64,000 nucleotides of DNA from Paenibacillus aceti (GTDB lineage Bacteria > Bacillota > Bacilli > Paenibacillales > Paenibacillaceae). Position numbers and translations under genes: made by a program. How positions within the stretch are numbered: position 1 is the first letter of the stretch; every line of letters begins with the position of its first letter. The stretch is from the NCBI RefSeq assembly GCF_003614185.1, contig NZ_KZ987724.1:5446135-5510134 (forward strand), written 5' to 3'. A model generated the notes under the pieces. That model was not told the origin of the DNA and searched no databases. It was given only the letters and a program-made list of their open reading frames with translations. Below are positions 7,786 to 16,912 of this stretch, in pieces.

Positions 7786-8640
7786 TTATGCAGCACGTCG
7801 GTATTCGTTAGGTGACAAGCCATCCAAACACTCTGTATAGCGATAGTTGTTGTAATAATGAATATATTCCTTAACGTCTTTGAGGACGTCTTCATAGGTA
7901 TCGTGCTTTGTAAGATAATAGCTTTCTGATTTGTAAGTGCCCCAGAATCGTTCAATAGGTTGGTTGTCCAAGCATCGGCTTACACGAGACATGCTTTTCA
8001 TAAATCCGTATTTTATATGGAGCCAATTATACTCATGTGAGGTATATTGGAAGCCTCTATCGCTATGAAGAAGTGGAGTGACCCCCGAATTCTTACAGTA
8101 GGCTTTCTTCACCGTATCCATGACGAGTTTATTGTTGTTGGAGGGGCTTAACACCCATGAGACGATAGAGTTATCGTATACATCGAGAATAGCACTCAGA
8201 TAGGCTTTACGACCGTTCCCGTACTTCAATTCTGTAACGTCGGTACACCACTTCATATTAGGAGCATCTGCTTGAAATTCACGGTTCATTACATTTTCCG
8301 CTACATGAATTTCTGAAGCTTTCACATAGTTGGGTCGTTTCCTGCGAATGACTGCTTTCAATCCAAGAGCACACATGATTCGATAGTAACGCTTTTTGTT
8401 GTAATTTTTCTTGAGTTTTCGGTTTAATTGGGTGCGGATTTGACGGTATCCGAGTGCTCCTTTTCTCTTGTCATAGCGCAGCTTTACTTCCTTAGCGAGT
8501 GAAATCATTTCAAGTTCTCTGGTGGATGGCTTCCATTTCAGCCATTTATAATAGGCAGACCTAGCGACTCCAGCTAGCTTACACAGCTTTGTGATGGCGT
8601 AGCCTTTCTCCGAGTGCAGTTCTTGGATGGCTTGATACAA
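7786..8640 (-). CDS. IS3-family transposase OrfB (DDE integrase domain)
   Basis: The protein is 284 aa with an rve-type catalytic core. DDE residues are visible in KWCTDVTELK (first Asp), LLHSDRGFQY (second Asp) and NQPIERFWGT (Glu). An N-terminal HTH_21-like segment (TKLCKLAGVARSAYYKW) precedes it. It is probably made as an OrfAB fusion: the minus strand carries the slippery run A6G (plus 8700-8694) near the end of orfA, and the -1 frame is open from there into this gene. The TTG at 8640 is then not a true start. All catalytic residues are present, so it may be active. Confidence 0.9.
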   Translation of the reverse strand: MYQAIQELHSEKGYAITKLCKLAGVARSAYYKWLKWKPSTRELEMISLAKEVKLRYDKRKGALGYRQIRTQLNRKLKKNYNKKRYYRIMCALGLKAVIRRKRPNYVKASEIHVAENVMNREFQADAPNMKWCTDVTELKYGNGRKAYLSAILDVYDNSIVSWVLSPSNNNKLVMDTVKKAYCKNSGVTPLLHSDRGFQYTSHEYNWLHIKYGFMKSMSRVSRCLDNQPIERFWGTYKSESYYLTKHDTYEDVLKDVKEYIHYYNNYRYTECLDGLSPNEYRRAA

Positions 8641-8660
8641 GTCTACATGTCGAACTAAGG

Positions 8661-9368
8661 TTAACGTGTATTTCGTCGCCGGATCTCTGCCAACTTTTTT
8701 GCAAGGGCGTTCTCCATTTCCAGGTACTCATTTCGCGCCTCTAGTTCTTTGATCCGAAGCTTGAGCCGTTCATGATCATTTAGCTCTTCTACAGGCTTAT
8801 TACGTCCCCGATGATCATGAAGCGCATCCTCACCGCCAGATTGATATTTACGAACCCATGCATACACCTGTTGATAAGAAACTTTGTATTTCTCAATCGA
8901 CTTCTGATAATCGAAATCATTAGCGATCGTATATTGAGCAATTTCAATACGTTCTTGGAGAGTGGTTTTACGTCCTTTATTCATATGAGATAGTCCTTTT
9001 CCTTTACGAGTAGGTTTCATTTCTTCCCCACTAGTATACTTGGAAATCCATCTCGTCAAAACACTTTTACTCGAAATATGATATTTCTTCGTCGCCTCCC
9101 GTATGGAATGATTACCGGATAGGACATCCATGATTGCAGTAAGCCTCAGATCCTTTGAATAGGCTTTCCACCCTCTAGACTTCTTTAATCCCTCAAAACC
9201 ATCTGCTTTATATTTTCTAACCCATTCTGTGACGGTGTGCCTATCTACCCCAAGCCGTTTCGCTTCATGAGTTGGGTTAGTTTCATTCTGAAGACAACGT
9301 TCTACGACATGTAACTTGATCTCAAAAGAAATTGGACTCTTTTTGGACATTAGAAAAACTCCCATCAT
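8661..9368 (-). CDS. IS3-family transposase OrfA (helix-turn-helix protein)
   Basis: The protein is 235 aa, long for OrfA and typical of the IS150 subgroup. It carries three successive HTH-like units (residues about 15-60 TVTEWVRKYKADG, 70-115 VLTRWISKYTSG, 140-180 QVYAWVRKYQSGGEDAL) and a C-terminal leucine-zipper segment (RIKELEARNEYLEMENALAKKLAEI) that would mediate dimerisation. It binds the IS ends. The A6G run near its 3' end permits -1 frameshifting into orfB. Start is near the IS right end at 9368, or a few codons downstream at an internal ATG. Confidence 0.88.
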   Translation of the reverse strand: MMGVFLMSKKSPISFEIKLHVVERCLQNETNPTHEAKRLGVDRHTVTEWVRKYKADGFEGLKKSRGWKAYSKDLRLTAIMDVLSGNHSIREATKKYHISSKSVLTRWISKYTSGEEMKPTRKGKGLSHMNKGRKTTLQERIEIAQYTIANDFDYQKSIEKYKVSYQQVYAWVRKYQSGGEDALHDHRGRNKPVEELNDHERLKLRIKELEARNEYLEMENALAKKLAEIRRRNTR

Positions 9369-9502
9369 TATAGAAGTAGAAGTTTTTGTTTTTTTCTACT
9401 GTCTACTATGATGGGAGCATATCAGGATGATAGGGGGCTTTTTTATGTTTTTGCCAAGGTATGAGGGGAGATGTGGGCAGCCGTTTATGATAGAATGAGT
9501 AT

Positions 9503-9521
9503 GCAAATGATAACCATTCTC
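9503..9521 (+). promoter_or_regulatory. Fur box upstream of the Btr-like regulator
   Basis: GCAAATGATAACCATTCTC matches 15 of 19 positions of the classical Fur consensus (GATAATGATAATCATTATC). It lies 24 bp before the regulator start, so iron repression of this gene is likely. Confidence 0.7.
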
Positions 9522-9544
9522 AGCATAAGGCGATAAGGTGGTAC

Positions 9545-11179
9545 ATGATGATCGATTCAAAATATAGTGTTACGGATTTTCACCCCAGCGCTGTAAGACT
9601 GTGGGATGTAGATTTCTTCCACCGAACGGTATTGAATATGGAGCAGCAGCTGGCGATCCAGAATGTGCTAATCATCATCTTAAAGGGGGAGCTGGATCTT
9701 GATCTGAAGGAGCGGACGATCCGTATCAGTGAAGGAGATATTCGATTATGCCCTAGTGGCAGCACATTTGGAGTGAGAAGCAAGGGATCGCATGGAGTGA
9801 CAGCGGCTCTGTTTCATTTCAGTCTGTATCAAGCTGATACCTCGCGCAAGGACAGGCTGATCGAGATGGAGGATGTAGCGGCTGATATGTTTTGGACAGC
9901 TGGCGCGACGACGTGTCCGGCGGAGAACCTGCAGGCGATTTGCCGCAAGGTATATAGGCATTTCCATCATAGTCTTCCGCATAAGCAGTGGCGGGCCCAG
10001 CTTGATTTCCAGGAGCTGCTCTATGAGCTGCTGACAGAGAGCGGGGGCGGGGACAGGAATGACAAGGTTCAAGCCATCGAACGGGCTAAAGCTTATATCG
10101 AAGACAATTACAGCGAGGAACTGACGGTGAATCGGTTGGCGGATGTAGCGGATTTTAGTCCGAAATATTTTGCCGACTTGTTCAAGAAGACGTATGGATA
10201 CAGTGCGATGGAATACGTCACGCGGGTACGGATGAATAAGGCGAAGCAGTTGATGCTGGGGTCCGATGTTCTGCTGAAGGAGGTGGCCCATTTGGTCGGC
10301 TATAAGGATGAATTCTATTTCAGCAGGAAATTCAAGAAGGAGGTAGGCTTATCGCCTTCTAGCTATGTGAAGGAACGAGGCAGCAAGATTGCGCTGTATG
10401 GTTCTACCTCGCTGCTGGGCTATTTAACTCCGCTGCAGATCATTCCTTACGCTGCCCCGTTGCATCCCAAATGGTCGGCGGAGCTGTATCATACGATAGG
10501 GCCGGAAATTCCTATTCACTTGGATGCTTATCGCCAGAATCATAATAAGGAGGCGAATCTGACCAAGCTGGAAGCGGCCCAGCCGGAGCGGATTATCTGT
10601 CCCCGCGGTTTGGAGCCATGGGAGAAGCAGAGACTGGAGCAAATAGCTCCGGTAGATGAGCTGTCACTGGAAGAGGACTGGAGGGGGGAGCTAACTGCCC
10701 TGGCCGGATTACTCGGCAGGAGAACGGAGGCTGAGCAGTGGCTGCATGCGTTCGAGCAGAAAATAAGCCGGCTCCGCCAGCGGATTGCCGAGCATACTGC
10801 GCTTCCCACACTGGTAACCGTCCGTGTCTTTCGCAATCAATTTACCTTATACAATAGCCCGGCCGTGCAAGAGGTGCTGTACAATCTGCTTGGCTGCTCA
10901 GTGCCGTCCTCCTTACCGGCAGAGCCCTTTGTTTCTCTAGCTATAGAGCAGCTTGGGCTGATCGAAGCGGGGCATATCTTCGTGCTGGTGCGTCAGGATA
11001 CGGAGACGCTGGCCTATTGGCGGGAGCTCTCGTCATCGGCAGCCTGGATGTCCCTGCCGGCGGTAAGAGAGGGGAGAACCCATCTGATCACTTCCTATCC
11101 CTGGCGTGAATACTCCCCAGCATCGATCGAGCATATGGCTGAAGCGGCTGCACAATTACTAACTGAGAAAAATCCATGA
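9545..11179 (+). CDS. AraC-family regulator with siderophore-binding domain (Btr-like)
   Basis: The protein is 544 aa in three parts: an N-terminal cupin-like sensor (about 1-165), two AraC-type HTH motifs (about 175-275, ELTVNRLADVADFSPKYFADLFKKTYG and VAHLVGYKDEFYFSRKFKKEVGLSPSSYVK), and a C-terminal periplasmic-binding-protein-like domain (about 280-544). This is the layout of Bacillus Btr, which senses ferric siderophore in the cytoplasm and activates the uptake operon feuABC-ybbA. The gene lies just upstream of exactly such an operon. ATG 9545 or 9548 follows AAGGTGG. A Fur box overlaps its promoter region. Confidence 0.88.
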   Translation: MMIDSKYSVTDFHPSAVRLWDVDFFHRTVLNMEQQLAIQNVLIIILKGELDLDLKERTIRISEGDIRLCPSGSTFGVRSKGSHGVTAALFHFSLYQADTSRKDRLIEMEDVAADMFWTAGATTCPAENLQAICRKVYRHFHHSLPHKQWRAQLDFQELLYELLTESGGGDRNDKVQAIERAKAYIEDNYSEELTVNRLADVADFSPKYFADLFKKTYGYSAMEYVTRVRMNKAKQLMLGSDVLLKEVAHLVGYKDEFYFSRKFKKEVGLSPSSYVKERGSKIALYGSTSLLGYLTPLQIIPYAAPLHPKWSAELYHTIGPEIPIHLDAYRQNHNKEANLTKLEAAQPERIICPRGLEPWEKQRLEQIAPVDELSLEEDWRGELTALAGLLGRRTEAEQWLHAFEQKISRLRQRIAEHTALPTLVTVRVFRNQFTLYNSPAVQEVLYNLLGCSVPSSLPAEPFVSLAIEQLGLIEAGHIFVLVRQDTETLAYWRELSSSAAWMSLPAVREGRTHLITSYPWREYSPASIEHMAEAAAQLLTEKNP

Positions 11180-11228
11180 TAAATCGGAAGATTGTCCATG
11201 GCGAATTTGCCGATCCTCCTATACTATC

Positions 11229-11247
11229 AATAATGATAATCATTATC
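11229..11247 (+). promoter_or_regulatory. Fur box of the siderophore uptake operon
   Basis: AATAATGATAATCATTATC matches 18 of 19 bases of the Fur consensus. It lies 39 bp upstream of the lipoprotein gene. The transporter operon should be repressed by Fur when iron is plentiful and activated by the Btr-like protein when ferric siderophore is present. Confidence 0.85.
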
Positions 11248-11285
11248 AATTATGTAGGATCGTCGAAGGGAGAAGTTAGAGAGAA

Positions 11286-12290
11286 ATGAAAAGAATCAAG
11301 TTGTTATTAGGGGTAATTCTGTCATTAACCGTAATCCTGTCGGCCTGCGGTAAAGACAACTCGGCGTCAGAGCCAGCAGCATCGCAAAATACAAATCAAA
11401 CCGCCGCCGAGCAGTCTGCGGAAACGGCAGAACCGGCAGCGTCAACGGATACAAGAGTCATCAAGTATTTGGATCAGGAGTATACTCTTCCTGCGAAGAC
11501 GGAGCGGATCGTTATTACCGGTGCCGTGGAAGCGATGGAGGACTCCATCGTGCTCGATGTGAATCCGATCGGAGCTATTTCATTCTCGGGCAAGTTCCCG
11601 CAACTCTTCGAGTCGATTACTAAGGATGCCAAGTCGATCGGTGAGAAGACAGAGCCGAATTTCGAGACAATTCTATCGCTGAAGCCGGATGTTATTCTCG
11701 GCTCGACCAAGTTCAAGCCTGAAGTGCTGGAGAAGCTGGAGAAAATCGCACCGACGATTCCATATTCCCACGTATCTACGAATTGGGAAGCTAACCTGAA
11801 GCTGCTCGGCCAGCTCAGCGGCAAAGAAGCCCAAGCGGATGAAGAAATCGCTAAGTATAAGGCAGATCTCGATGCAGCCAAGACACAAATCGGGGATAGC
11901 TTGAAGGATAAGAAAGTTGTAGCAGTACGGATTCGCGGCGGCGAAGTGTATGTTTATCCGGCAGCGGTCTTCTTCAATCCGGTACTTTATGAAGATCTTG
12001 GCATAGCTGTTCCAGCTGAGGTAGAAGCTGCCAAGGCTCAGGAATTGGTCTCCAAAGAGAAATTTGCCGAAATGAACCCGGATTACCTGTTCATCCAATT
12101 CTCGCCGGATGAGAATAAGGATACGCCACAAGCGCTGGACGACTTCCAACAGGATCCGATTATTAAAAGTCTGAATGCGTTTAAGAACGACAAAGTATTC
12201 GTGAACGTGGTAGATCCGCTGGCGCAAGGCGGAACCGCATATAGCAAGATCGAGTTCCTGAAAGCAGCAATAGCCAATCTTACCAAGTAA
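11286..12290 (+). CDS. Ferric-siderophore-binding lipoprotein (FeuA-like)
   Basis: The protein is 334 aa. The signal peptide ends in a lipobox (LSAC, Cys21), followed by a Ser/Ala/Glu-rich linker (to about residue 57) and a type III periplasmic-binding fold typical of FepB/FhuD/FeuA: RIVITGAVEAMEDSIVLDVNPIG..ISFSGKFPQLFESITK and LKPDVILGSTKFKPEVLEKLEKIAP. It captures the ferric siderophore outside the membrane and passes it to the two permeases that follow. First gene of the Fur-controlled operon. Siderophore identity is inferred from the Btr/esterase context (a catecholate trilactone such as bacillibactin) and is not proven. Confidence 0.88.
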   Translation: MKRIKLLLGVILSLTVILSACGKDNSASEPAASQNTNQTAAEQSAETAEPAASTDTRVIKYLDQEYTLPAKTERIVITGAVEAMEDSIVLDVNPIGAISFSGKFPQLFESITKDAKSIGEKTEPNFETILSLKPDVILGSTKFKPEVLEKLEKIAPTIPYSHVSTNWEANLKLLGQLSGKEAQADEEIAKYKADLDAAKTQIGDSLKDKKVVAVRIRGGEVYVYPAAVFFNPVLYEDLGIAVPAEVEAAKAQELVSKEKFAEMNPDYLFIQFSPDENKDTPQALDDFQQDPIIKSLNAFKNDKVFVNVVDPLAQGGTAYSKIEFLKAAIANLTK

Positions 12291-12323
12291 AAATACAACA
12301 GTTCAGTATAAGGCGTGTTGACG

Positions 12324-13331
12324 ATGCGATTAAAACGTACGCTGCCGGTGGTCATTCTCGGAATGGCCCCGGCAGCCATTGTATTATTGATCCTTGCTTC
12401 CATTCTATATGGCGCCAAGAGCATTACAGCAGCAGAGGTATGGAATTCCATTACGGCCTTTGATCCGGATAATGTAGATCATCAGATCATTATCACTTCT
12501 AGGCTCCCACGAGTTATCGGAGCACTACTGATCGGGGCTTTTCTGGCCGTGTCCGGCGCTTTGATGCAGGGGATGACTCGGAATTACCTCGCTTCGCCAT
12601 CGATCATGGGGGTGTCGGATGGCTCCGTGTTTGCGGTTACCCTCTGCATGGTATTTTTGCCGAATGCCAGCCCCAATTTATATATTACCAGTTCGTTGAT
12701 TGGTTCTGCCTTGGGAACGGCCATCGTGTTCGGGCTAGCCTGGCTTATTCCTAATGGGCTAAGTCCCGTCAAGCTGGCCATTCTCGGTTCGATCATCGGC
12801 ACCTTTCTTAGCGGAACGGCTCATGCGATGTCGACTTATTTCCAGGTCTCGCAGAATATCAGCTTCTGGTATAACGCCAGATTACATCAGATGGACCCCG
12901 AACTGATCCGGCTCAGCATCCCGTTCGCACTCGTCGGCTTGACGCTGGCTTTGCTAATTTCCAAGTATATCTCGGCCCTGTCTTTGGGAGAAGAGGTGGC
13001 GCAGGGACTGGGCATCCGCACCTGGATCATCAAGGCTCTGGCTATACTGGCGACCGTTTTGCTGACCGGTATCTCGGTTGCGCTGGCTGGGAAGATCGCC
13101 TTCGTTGGCCTGATTATCCCCCATATTGCCCGCTTTCTTTCGGGTGTCGATTACCGCTGGATCATTCCGGTCTCCGGGGTGCTAGGCGGACTTTTCCTGG
13201 CGGCATGTGATATTGCAGCCCGTTTCATTAACTATCCGTTTGAAACTCCGGTAGGAGTGGTCACCTCGCTGATCGGCGTACCGTTCTTCCTGTATTTGAT
13301 CAAGACTAGGGGAGGTGCGCAGCGTGAATAA
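12324..13331 (+). CDS. FecCD-family permease 1 (FeuB-like)
   Basis: About 335 aa and polytopic, with roughly nine or ten membrane segments. It carries the FecCD landmarks RLPRVIGALLIGAFLAVSGALMQG (coupling to the ATPase), GTFLSG, VALAGKIAFVGLIIPHIARFLSG and GVVTSLIGVPFFLYLI. It forms the import channel with the next gene. ATG 12324 is preferred over the in-frame GTG at 12315 because it is better spaced from AAGG. The stop at 13329-13331 overlaps the start of the second permease. No ATPase gene is in the operon, as in the feu locus, where a shared ATPase (YusV) serves. Confidence 0.88.
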   Translation: MRLKRTLPVVILGMAPAAIVLLILASILYGAKSITAAEVWNSITAFDPDNVDHQIIITSRLPRVIGALLIGAFLAVSGALMQGMTRNYLASPSIMGVSDGSVFAVTLCMVFLPNASPNLYITSSLIGSALGTAIVFGLAWLIPNGLSPVKLAILGSIIGTFLSGTAHAMSTYFQVSQNISFWYNARLHQMDPELIRLSIPFALVGLTLALLISKYISALSLGEEVAQGLGIRTWIIKALAILATVLLTGISVALAGKIAFVGLIIPHIARFLSGVDYRWIIPVSGVLGGLFLAACDIAARFINYPFETPVGVVTSLIGVPFFLYLIKTRGGAQRE

Positions 13332-14343
13332 CATATCTTCGCGGAAATTCTGGGCTGTCATTGTCACCGGGATTCTGCTGGCCATTGCCGCCGCTTATCT
13401 TAGCTTGACCAACGGCACATTTGACATGTCGGTGTTAGAGGTGATCAAGACACTGTTTAGAATTGATCCACAGCAGGATCATACTCTGGTCGTGTTCGAA
13501 TTCAGGCTGCCGCGGATTGTGCTGGGGGCGCTCGTCGGCTTCGCGCTTGGGATCGCAGGCGCGATTATCCAAGGGGTTACGCGAAATGGTCTCGCCGACC
13601 CGGGCATATTGGGCATTAATGCTGGGGCAGGTCTGGCTGTCGTGCTGTTCATGTTCCTGTTTCAAGGAGTCATGAACTTAACGGGTTGGCTGGGCGTCAT
13701 GCTGATGCCGCTATTTGGCATCGTTGGCGGACTGCTGGCCACGTCTCTGATATACATATTCGCCAGAGAGAAGGGCCGACTCGATCCGCAGCGGTTGATT
13801 CTGGTCGGTATCGCGATTGCCTCCGGCTTCGGCGCGCTTACGATGTATATTTCGCTCAAGATGAATCCGAAGGATTACGAGATGGCCGTGGTGTGGCTTG
13901 CCGGAAGTCTACATAGCGCGAATTGGAAATTCGTCGTCACCATGCTGCCGTGGCTGCTGCTTCTGCCGGTGATCTGTCTCCGGTCACGTAAGCTTGATCT
14001 GTTCCAGCTTAGTGAAGATAGTCAGACCAGCGTAGGGCTGAATGTCGAACGGGAGAAGAGTATATTTCTGCTCTGCAGCATCGGTTTGGTCAGCGCAAGT
14101 GTCGCTGTCTCCGGCAGCATCGCTTTTATCGGTCTGATCGCGCCGCATTTGGCCAGGCAGCTGGTCGGTCTGCGGCATATACGCATCATTCCGGTCAGCG
14201 GCCTGGTGGGCATGATTATGGTGCTGATCGGCGATTTTATCGGTAAAACGATATTTGCTCCGGCTGAATTGTCGGTCGGCATCGTCGTGTCTATCATCGG
14301 CGTGCCGTATTTCGTATATTTACTGCTCCGCACTAGGGGATAA
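13324..14343 (+). CDS. FecCD-family permease 2 (FeuC-like)
   Basis: About 339 aa from GTG 13324, which lies 8 nt after GGAGG and overlaps the previous stop by 8 nt (translational coupling). Membrane segments are spread over its length, with RLPRIVLGALVGFALGIAGAIIQGVTRNGLADPG, AVSGSIAFIGLIAPHLARQLVG and GIVVSIIGVPYFVYLLLRTRG. It is the second half of the ferric siderophore channel in the cytoplasmic membrane. Confidence 0.88.
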   Translation: MNNISSRKFWAVIVTGILLAIAAAYLSLTNGTFDMSVLEVIKTLFRIDPQQDHTLVVFEFRLPRIVLGALVGFALGIAGAIIQGVTRNGLADPGILGINAGAGLAVVLFMFLFQGVMNLTGWLGVMLMPLFGIVGGLLATSLIYIFAREKGRLDPQRLILVGIAIASGFGALTMYISLKMNPKDYEMAVVWLAGSLHSANWKFVVTMLPWLLLLPVICLRSRKLDLFQLSEDSQTSVGLNVEREKSIFLLCSIGLVSASVAVSGSIAFIGLIAPHLARQLVGLRHIRIIPVSGLVGMIMVLIGDFIGKTIFAPAELSVGIVVSIIGVPYFVYLLLRTRG

Positions 14344-14361
14344 GAGGGTACAGGAGGGAAT

Positions 14362-15918
14362 ATGAACCGATATCAACAGCTTAATCTAGGAGACTGGAAG
14401 CTGATTCTCCATTTACCGCCATCCTATGAGGAATCCGGTCGCCATTATCCGGTAGCCTATGTTCAGGATGGGGGAGAGCTTTTTAGTGTATGTCTTACTT
14501 ATCTGGATCATTTGTATATAAGCGGGCAATTGGAAGAGGTTATCCTGGTAGGTATTGAGCCGCACTCACGGAATGACGAATATACGCCCTGGCCTGCTGC
14601 GGCATTGGTCGATCATTTCCCTGCCTTTGGCGGTCAGGGACGGGCCTATGTGAATGCAGTCGCCGATGTGATCAAGCCTTATATTGACGAGCATTATCGC
14701 ACGAGAAGACAGGCGGAGGACACGGCGATGATCGGCGGTTCGCTGGGCGGACTTATCTCGTGCTTCGCTGGCTGCTGGCGGCCTGAAGTGTTCGGCAGAA
14801 TCGGCATGCTATCCGCTTCTTTCTGGTATGATGGGGTGCTGGATTATATCCGTGAACATGCCGGCTTCGGAGAGAAGCAGCGTATGTATATGTCTGTCGG
14901 AGATAAGGAAGGAATCTATAAAAAAACGCGGCAGCGTCATATGGTGGAGTACACCAAGGAGGTTCATCGTTTGTGGCTTGAGAAAGGGCTGACGGCGGAT
15001 CGGCTGAAGCTGGATGTAGAGCCGGAAGGCACGCATGATGATCTGTTCATGATGAAGCAATTTCCGCAGGGATTGAAGTGGCTCTTCGGCGCTAAGCAGG
15101 AGCGGGTTCAGCCTGCGCAGATTTCTGAGGAAATGATGCATATTCCCGGTACTCGCATCTGGCATATGAAGGCGAGCAAGACCGGGCGAGAATACCGTAT
15201 CTTCATCGCCGAACCAATGGCCCCTCCGCCTGAGAGCGGCTATCCGGTTCTCTACACACTGGATGCCAATGCCAGCTTCGGATCGCTTGCAGAAGCGGCC
15301 AGATTGCAGACGAGAGGGCCCCGCGGTATGACTCCGTTCGTGATCATCGGCATCGGCTATAATTCTGACGATCCGCTCGTGACAAGCGAGCGCTTCTACG
15401 ATTACACGGTCTATGCGGATGAGAGTGAGCTGCCCCAAAGACCCGGTGGGTCTGATTGGCCGTTGACCGGCGGTGCTGAGGCCTTTCTTGATTTTATAGA
15501 GCATGAGCTTAAGCCAGGGGTAGAGAAGCAATTTCCTATTGATCGATCGAGACAGTCTCTATTCGGTCATTCATTGGGCGGCTTTCTGACCCTATATACT
15601 CTGTTCACGCGGCCGTCTATGTTCCGGCGTTATTTTGCTGCCAGTCCGTCTATTTGGTGGAAGAATCAGGTATTGCTTCAGCTATGGGAGGAAGGGAAGC
15701 AGCAGATTGCTCTCCACGAGATGGATGCAGAGCTTTATCTGAACGTAGGCAGCCTTGAAAAGCCGGATATGGTCAGCGCTTCCCAGAAGCTGTATCAAAT
15801 GCTGAAGGCGAGCCCTTATGGTCCGAAGAGCCTGACGCTCCATGAGGTTCCTGGCGAGGGGCATGTCTCGCTCCTGCCTTCTTTAATCAGCCCGATGCTT
15901 CGTTGCGTGATCCGCTGA
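14362..15918 (+). CDS. Tandem double-domain siderophore esterase (EstD/YbbA-BesA-like)
   Basis: The protein is 518 aa, about twice the usual length of the family. It has two esterase-D-like alpha/beta hydrolase units: residues about 1-240 (YPVAYVQDGGELF, nucleophile elbow GGSLGG near Ser128, His in EGTHDD) and about 265-518 (YPVLYTLDANASFGS, GHSLGG near Ser404, His in PGEGHVSLLP). Both keep a nucleophile and a His, so both may be active. ATG 14362 follows GGAGGG and closes the transporter operon. By analogy with YbbA/BesA it should cut the ester bonds of imported ferric siderophore to release iron. The fusion is unusual. Confidence 0.82.
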   Translation: MNRYQQLNLGDWKLILHLPPSYEESGRHYPVAYVQDGGELFSVCLTYLDHLYISGQLEEVILVGIEPHSRNDEYTPWPAAALVDHFPAFGGQGRAYVNAVADVIKPYIDEHYRTRRQAEDTAMIGGSLGGLISCFAGCWRPEVFGRIGMLSASFWYDGVLDYIREHAGFGEKQRMYMSVGDKEGIYKKTRQRHMVEYTKEVHRLWLEKGLTADRLKLDVEPEGTHDDLFMMKQFPQGLKWLFGAKQERVQPAQISEEMMHIPGTRIWHMKASKTGREYRIFIAEPMAPPPESGYPVLYTLDANASFGSLAEAARLQTRGPRGMTPFVIIGIGYNSDDPLVTSERFYDYTVYADESELPQRPGGSDWPLTGGAEAFLDFIEHELKPGVEKQFPIDRSRQSLFGHSLGGFLTLYTLFTRPSMFRRYFAASPSIWWKNQVLLQLWEEGKQQIALHEMDAELYLNVGSLEKPDMVSASQKLYQMLKASPYGPKSLTLHEVPGEGHVSLLPSLISPMLRCVIR

Positions 15919-15954
15919 TCCGCTGAAATGAAGATTGAAATATCCGCTCGGATT

Positions 15955-16010
15955 CAAAAAGGGAGCGCTCTTTGCCATTGTGGTGGACGAAGGGCGCTCT
16001 TTTTTATCTG
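15955..16010 (+). terminator. Terminator of the siderophore operon
   Basis: AAAAAGGGAGCGC and GCGCTCTTTTTT flank a loop of about 26 nt, and the descending arm runs into a T-run. It ends the operon and may also serve the convergent PAS gene. Confidence 0.75.
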
Positions 16011-16042
16011 GATGTATCTTGATTGGTATAGTGGACTCGTGC

Positions 16043-16660
16043 TCAGGAGCAGGAGGGCTCGTCCAGCATGGACGAATATTCGGGATAGAGGCGGCGGATG
16101 CATTCCGGACATATGTCATGGGTAAACTCGACGTGGGTGTGCTTCTCCAGGAAGCTCTCAATCGAGCTCCAGATGTTATGTTCATCGCGGATCTTCTTGC
16201 ATACGGCACATATCGGCAGAAGGCCATGCAGGGTGCAGATTTGCGCCAGCGTCTTCAGATGATTAAGCTCAAGCATCTTGTTCCTCGTAATATCGGCAAT
16301 ACAGATAAGCGCCCCCTTCACCGTTTGCCCATCCATCTTATAAATGGTGGAAGCCTCGATGGTATACCATTTCATTTCGAGTCGCCGTGAATACTGGAAC
16401 TCTCTGCGAAGGTAGGGCTGGCTTCCCGTTAATACGAGATCCAGTTCCTCCCCGGACAAGCCTTCAGCTTCGGCCAGAGCGTAATAGACCGGCAGGAGAT
16501 TGACCCCGGTCCATACGAAGGAGGAGGGAATGCCTTTGTCCAGCGAATGCTGATGCCATGCGCGATTAACCAGCAAAATGAAGCCCTCACGATTGATGAC
16601 AGCGACACCCTGTTTGAATGAGTTGATGATTTCAACCAAATTATTATCTGAATTAGGCAA
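16043..16660 (-). CDS. PAS-domain protein with C-terminal Cys-rich module
   Basis: The protein is 205 aa, starting at TTG 16660 after GAGGGAG. A PAS domain (residues about 8-125, GVAVINREGFILLVNRAWHQHS) senses a small ligand or redox state. The C-terminus carries the conserved unit LLPICAVCKKIRDEHNIWSSIESFLEKHTHVEFTHDICPEC, whose CxxC and CPxC pairs look like a metal knuckle. This unit is otherwise found at the ends of response regulators and PAS kinases. No kinase or GGDEF output domain is present, so it is a stand-alone sensor or adaptor. Confidence 0.75.
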   Translation of the reverse strand: MPNSDNNLVEIINSFKQGVAVINREGFILLVNRAWHQHSLDKGIPSSFVWTGVNLLPVYYALAEAEGLSGEELDLVLTGSQPYLRREFQYSRRLEMKWYTIEASTIYKMDGQTVKGALICIADITRNKMLELNHLKTLAQICTLHGLLPICAVCKKIRDEHNIWSSIESFLEKHTHVEFTHDICPECIRRLYPEYSSMLDEPSCS

Positions 16661-16912
16661 ATAAGTTCGCTCCCTCGAATTGAGATGGAACTGCTTGTAA
16701 TTAAAAGGTCAGGGTGGGTGTATTGGGAATTATAGCCAATATTTAGGCGAGTGTTCATGAGGAGTCCATAGTAAAAAGCATGGAATTAATGGTACAATTA
16801 CCAGTATGCTATAATTGCTGTTGCATAAAGAAAAGTATATACGTTTTTGCGTTACATCGCAAGGGAAAGTTACTGAAATGCGTCTTAATGAATTTTTGGA
16901 AGGCGGTTTTAT

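Larger units (their letters stand above)
7701..9419 (-). mobile_element. IS3-family (IS150-like) insertion sequence
   Basis: The ends form imperfect inverted repeats beginning TGCTCCC. The left end reads TGCTCCCTGTCAAGTAGACA; the complement of the right end reads TGCTCCCATCATAGTAGACA. About 1.72 kb lie between them, with two minus-strand frames, orfA and orfB. I could not find a clear target-site duplication. The IS separates the MOSC gene from the siderophore regulator but breaks no recognisable gene. A hairpin at about 7756-7783 (CTCAGCTCGGTTTAACCGAGCTGAG-type) followed by T-runs lies inside the left end. Confidence 0.85.

Noticed and set aside
7701-9419. Target-site duplication of the IS3 element
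   Set aside because: The bases flanking the two ends (AAG and TAT) do not match, so none can be claimed.
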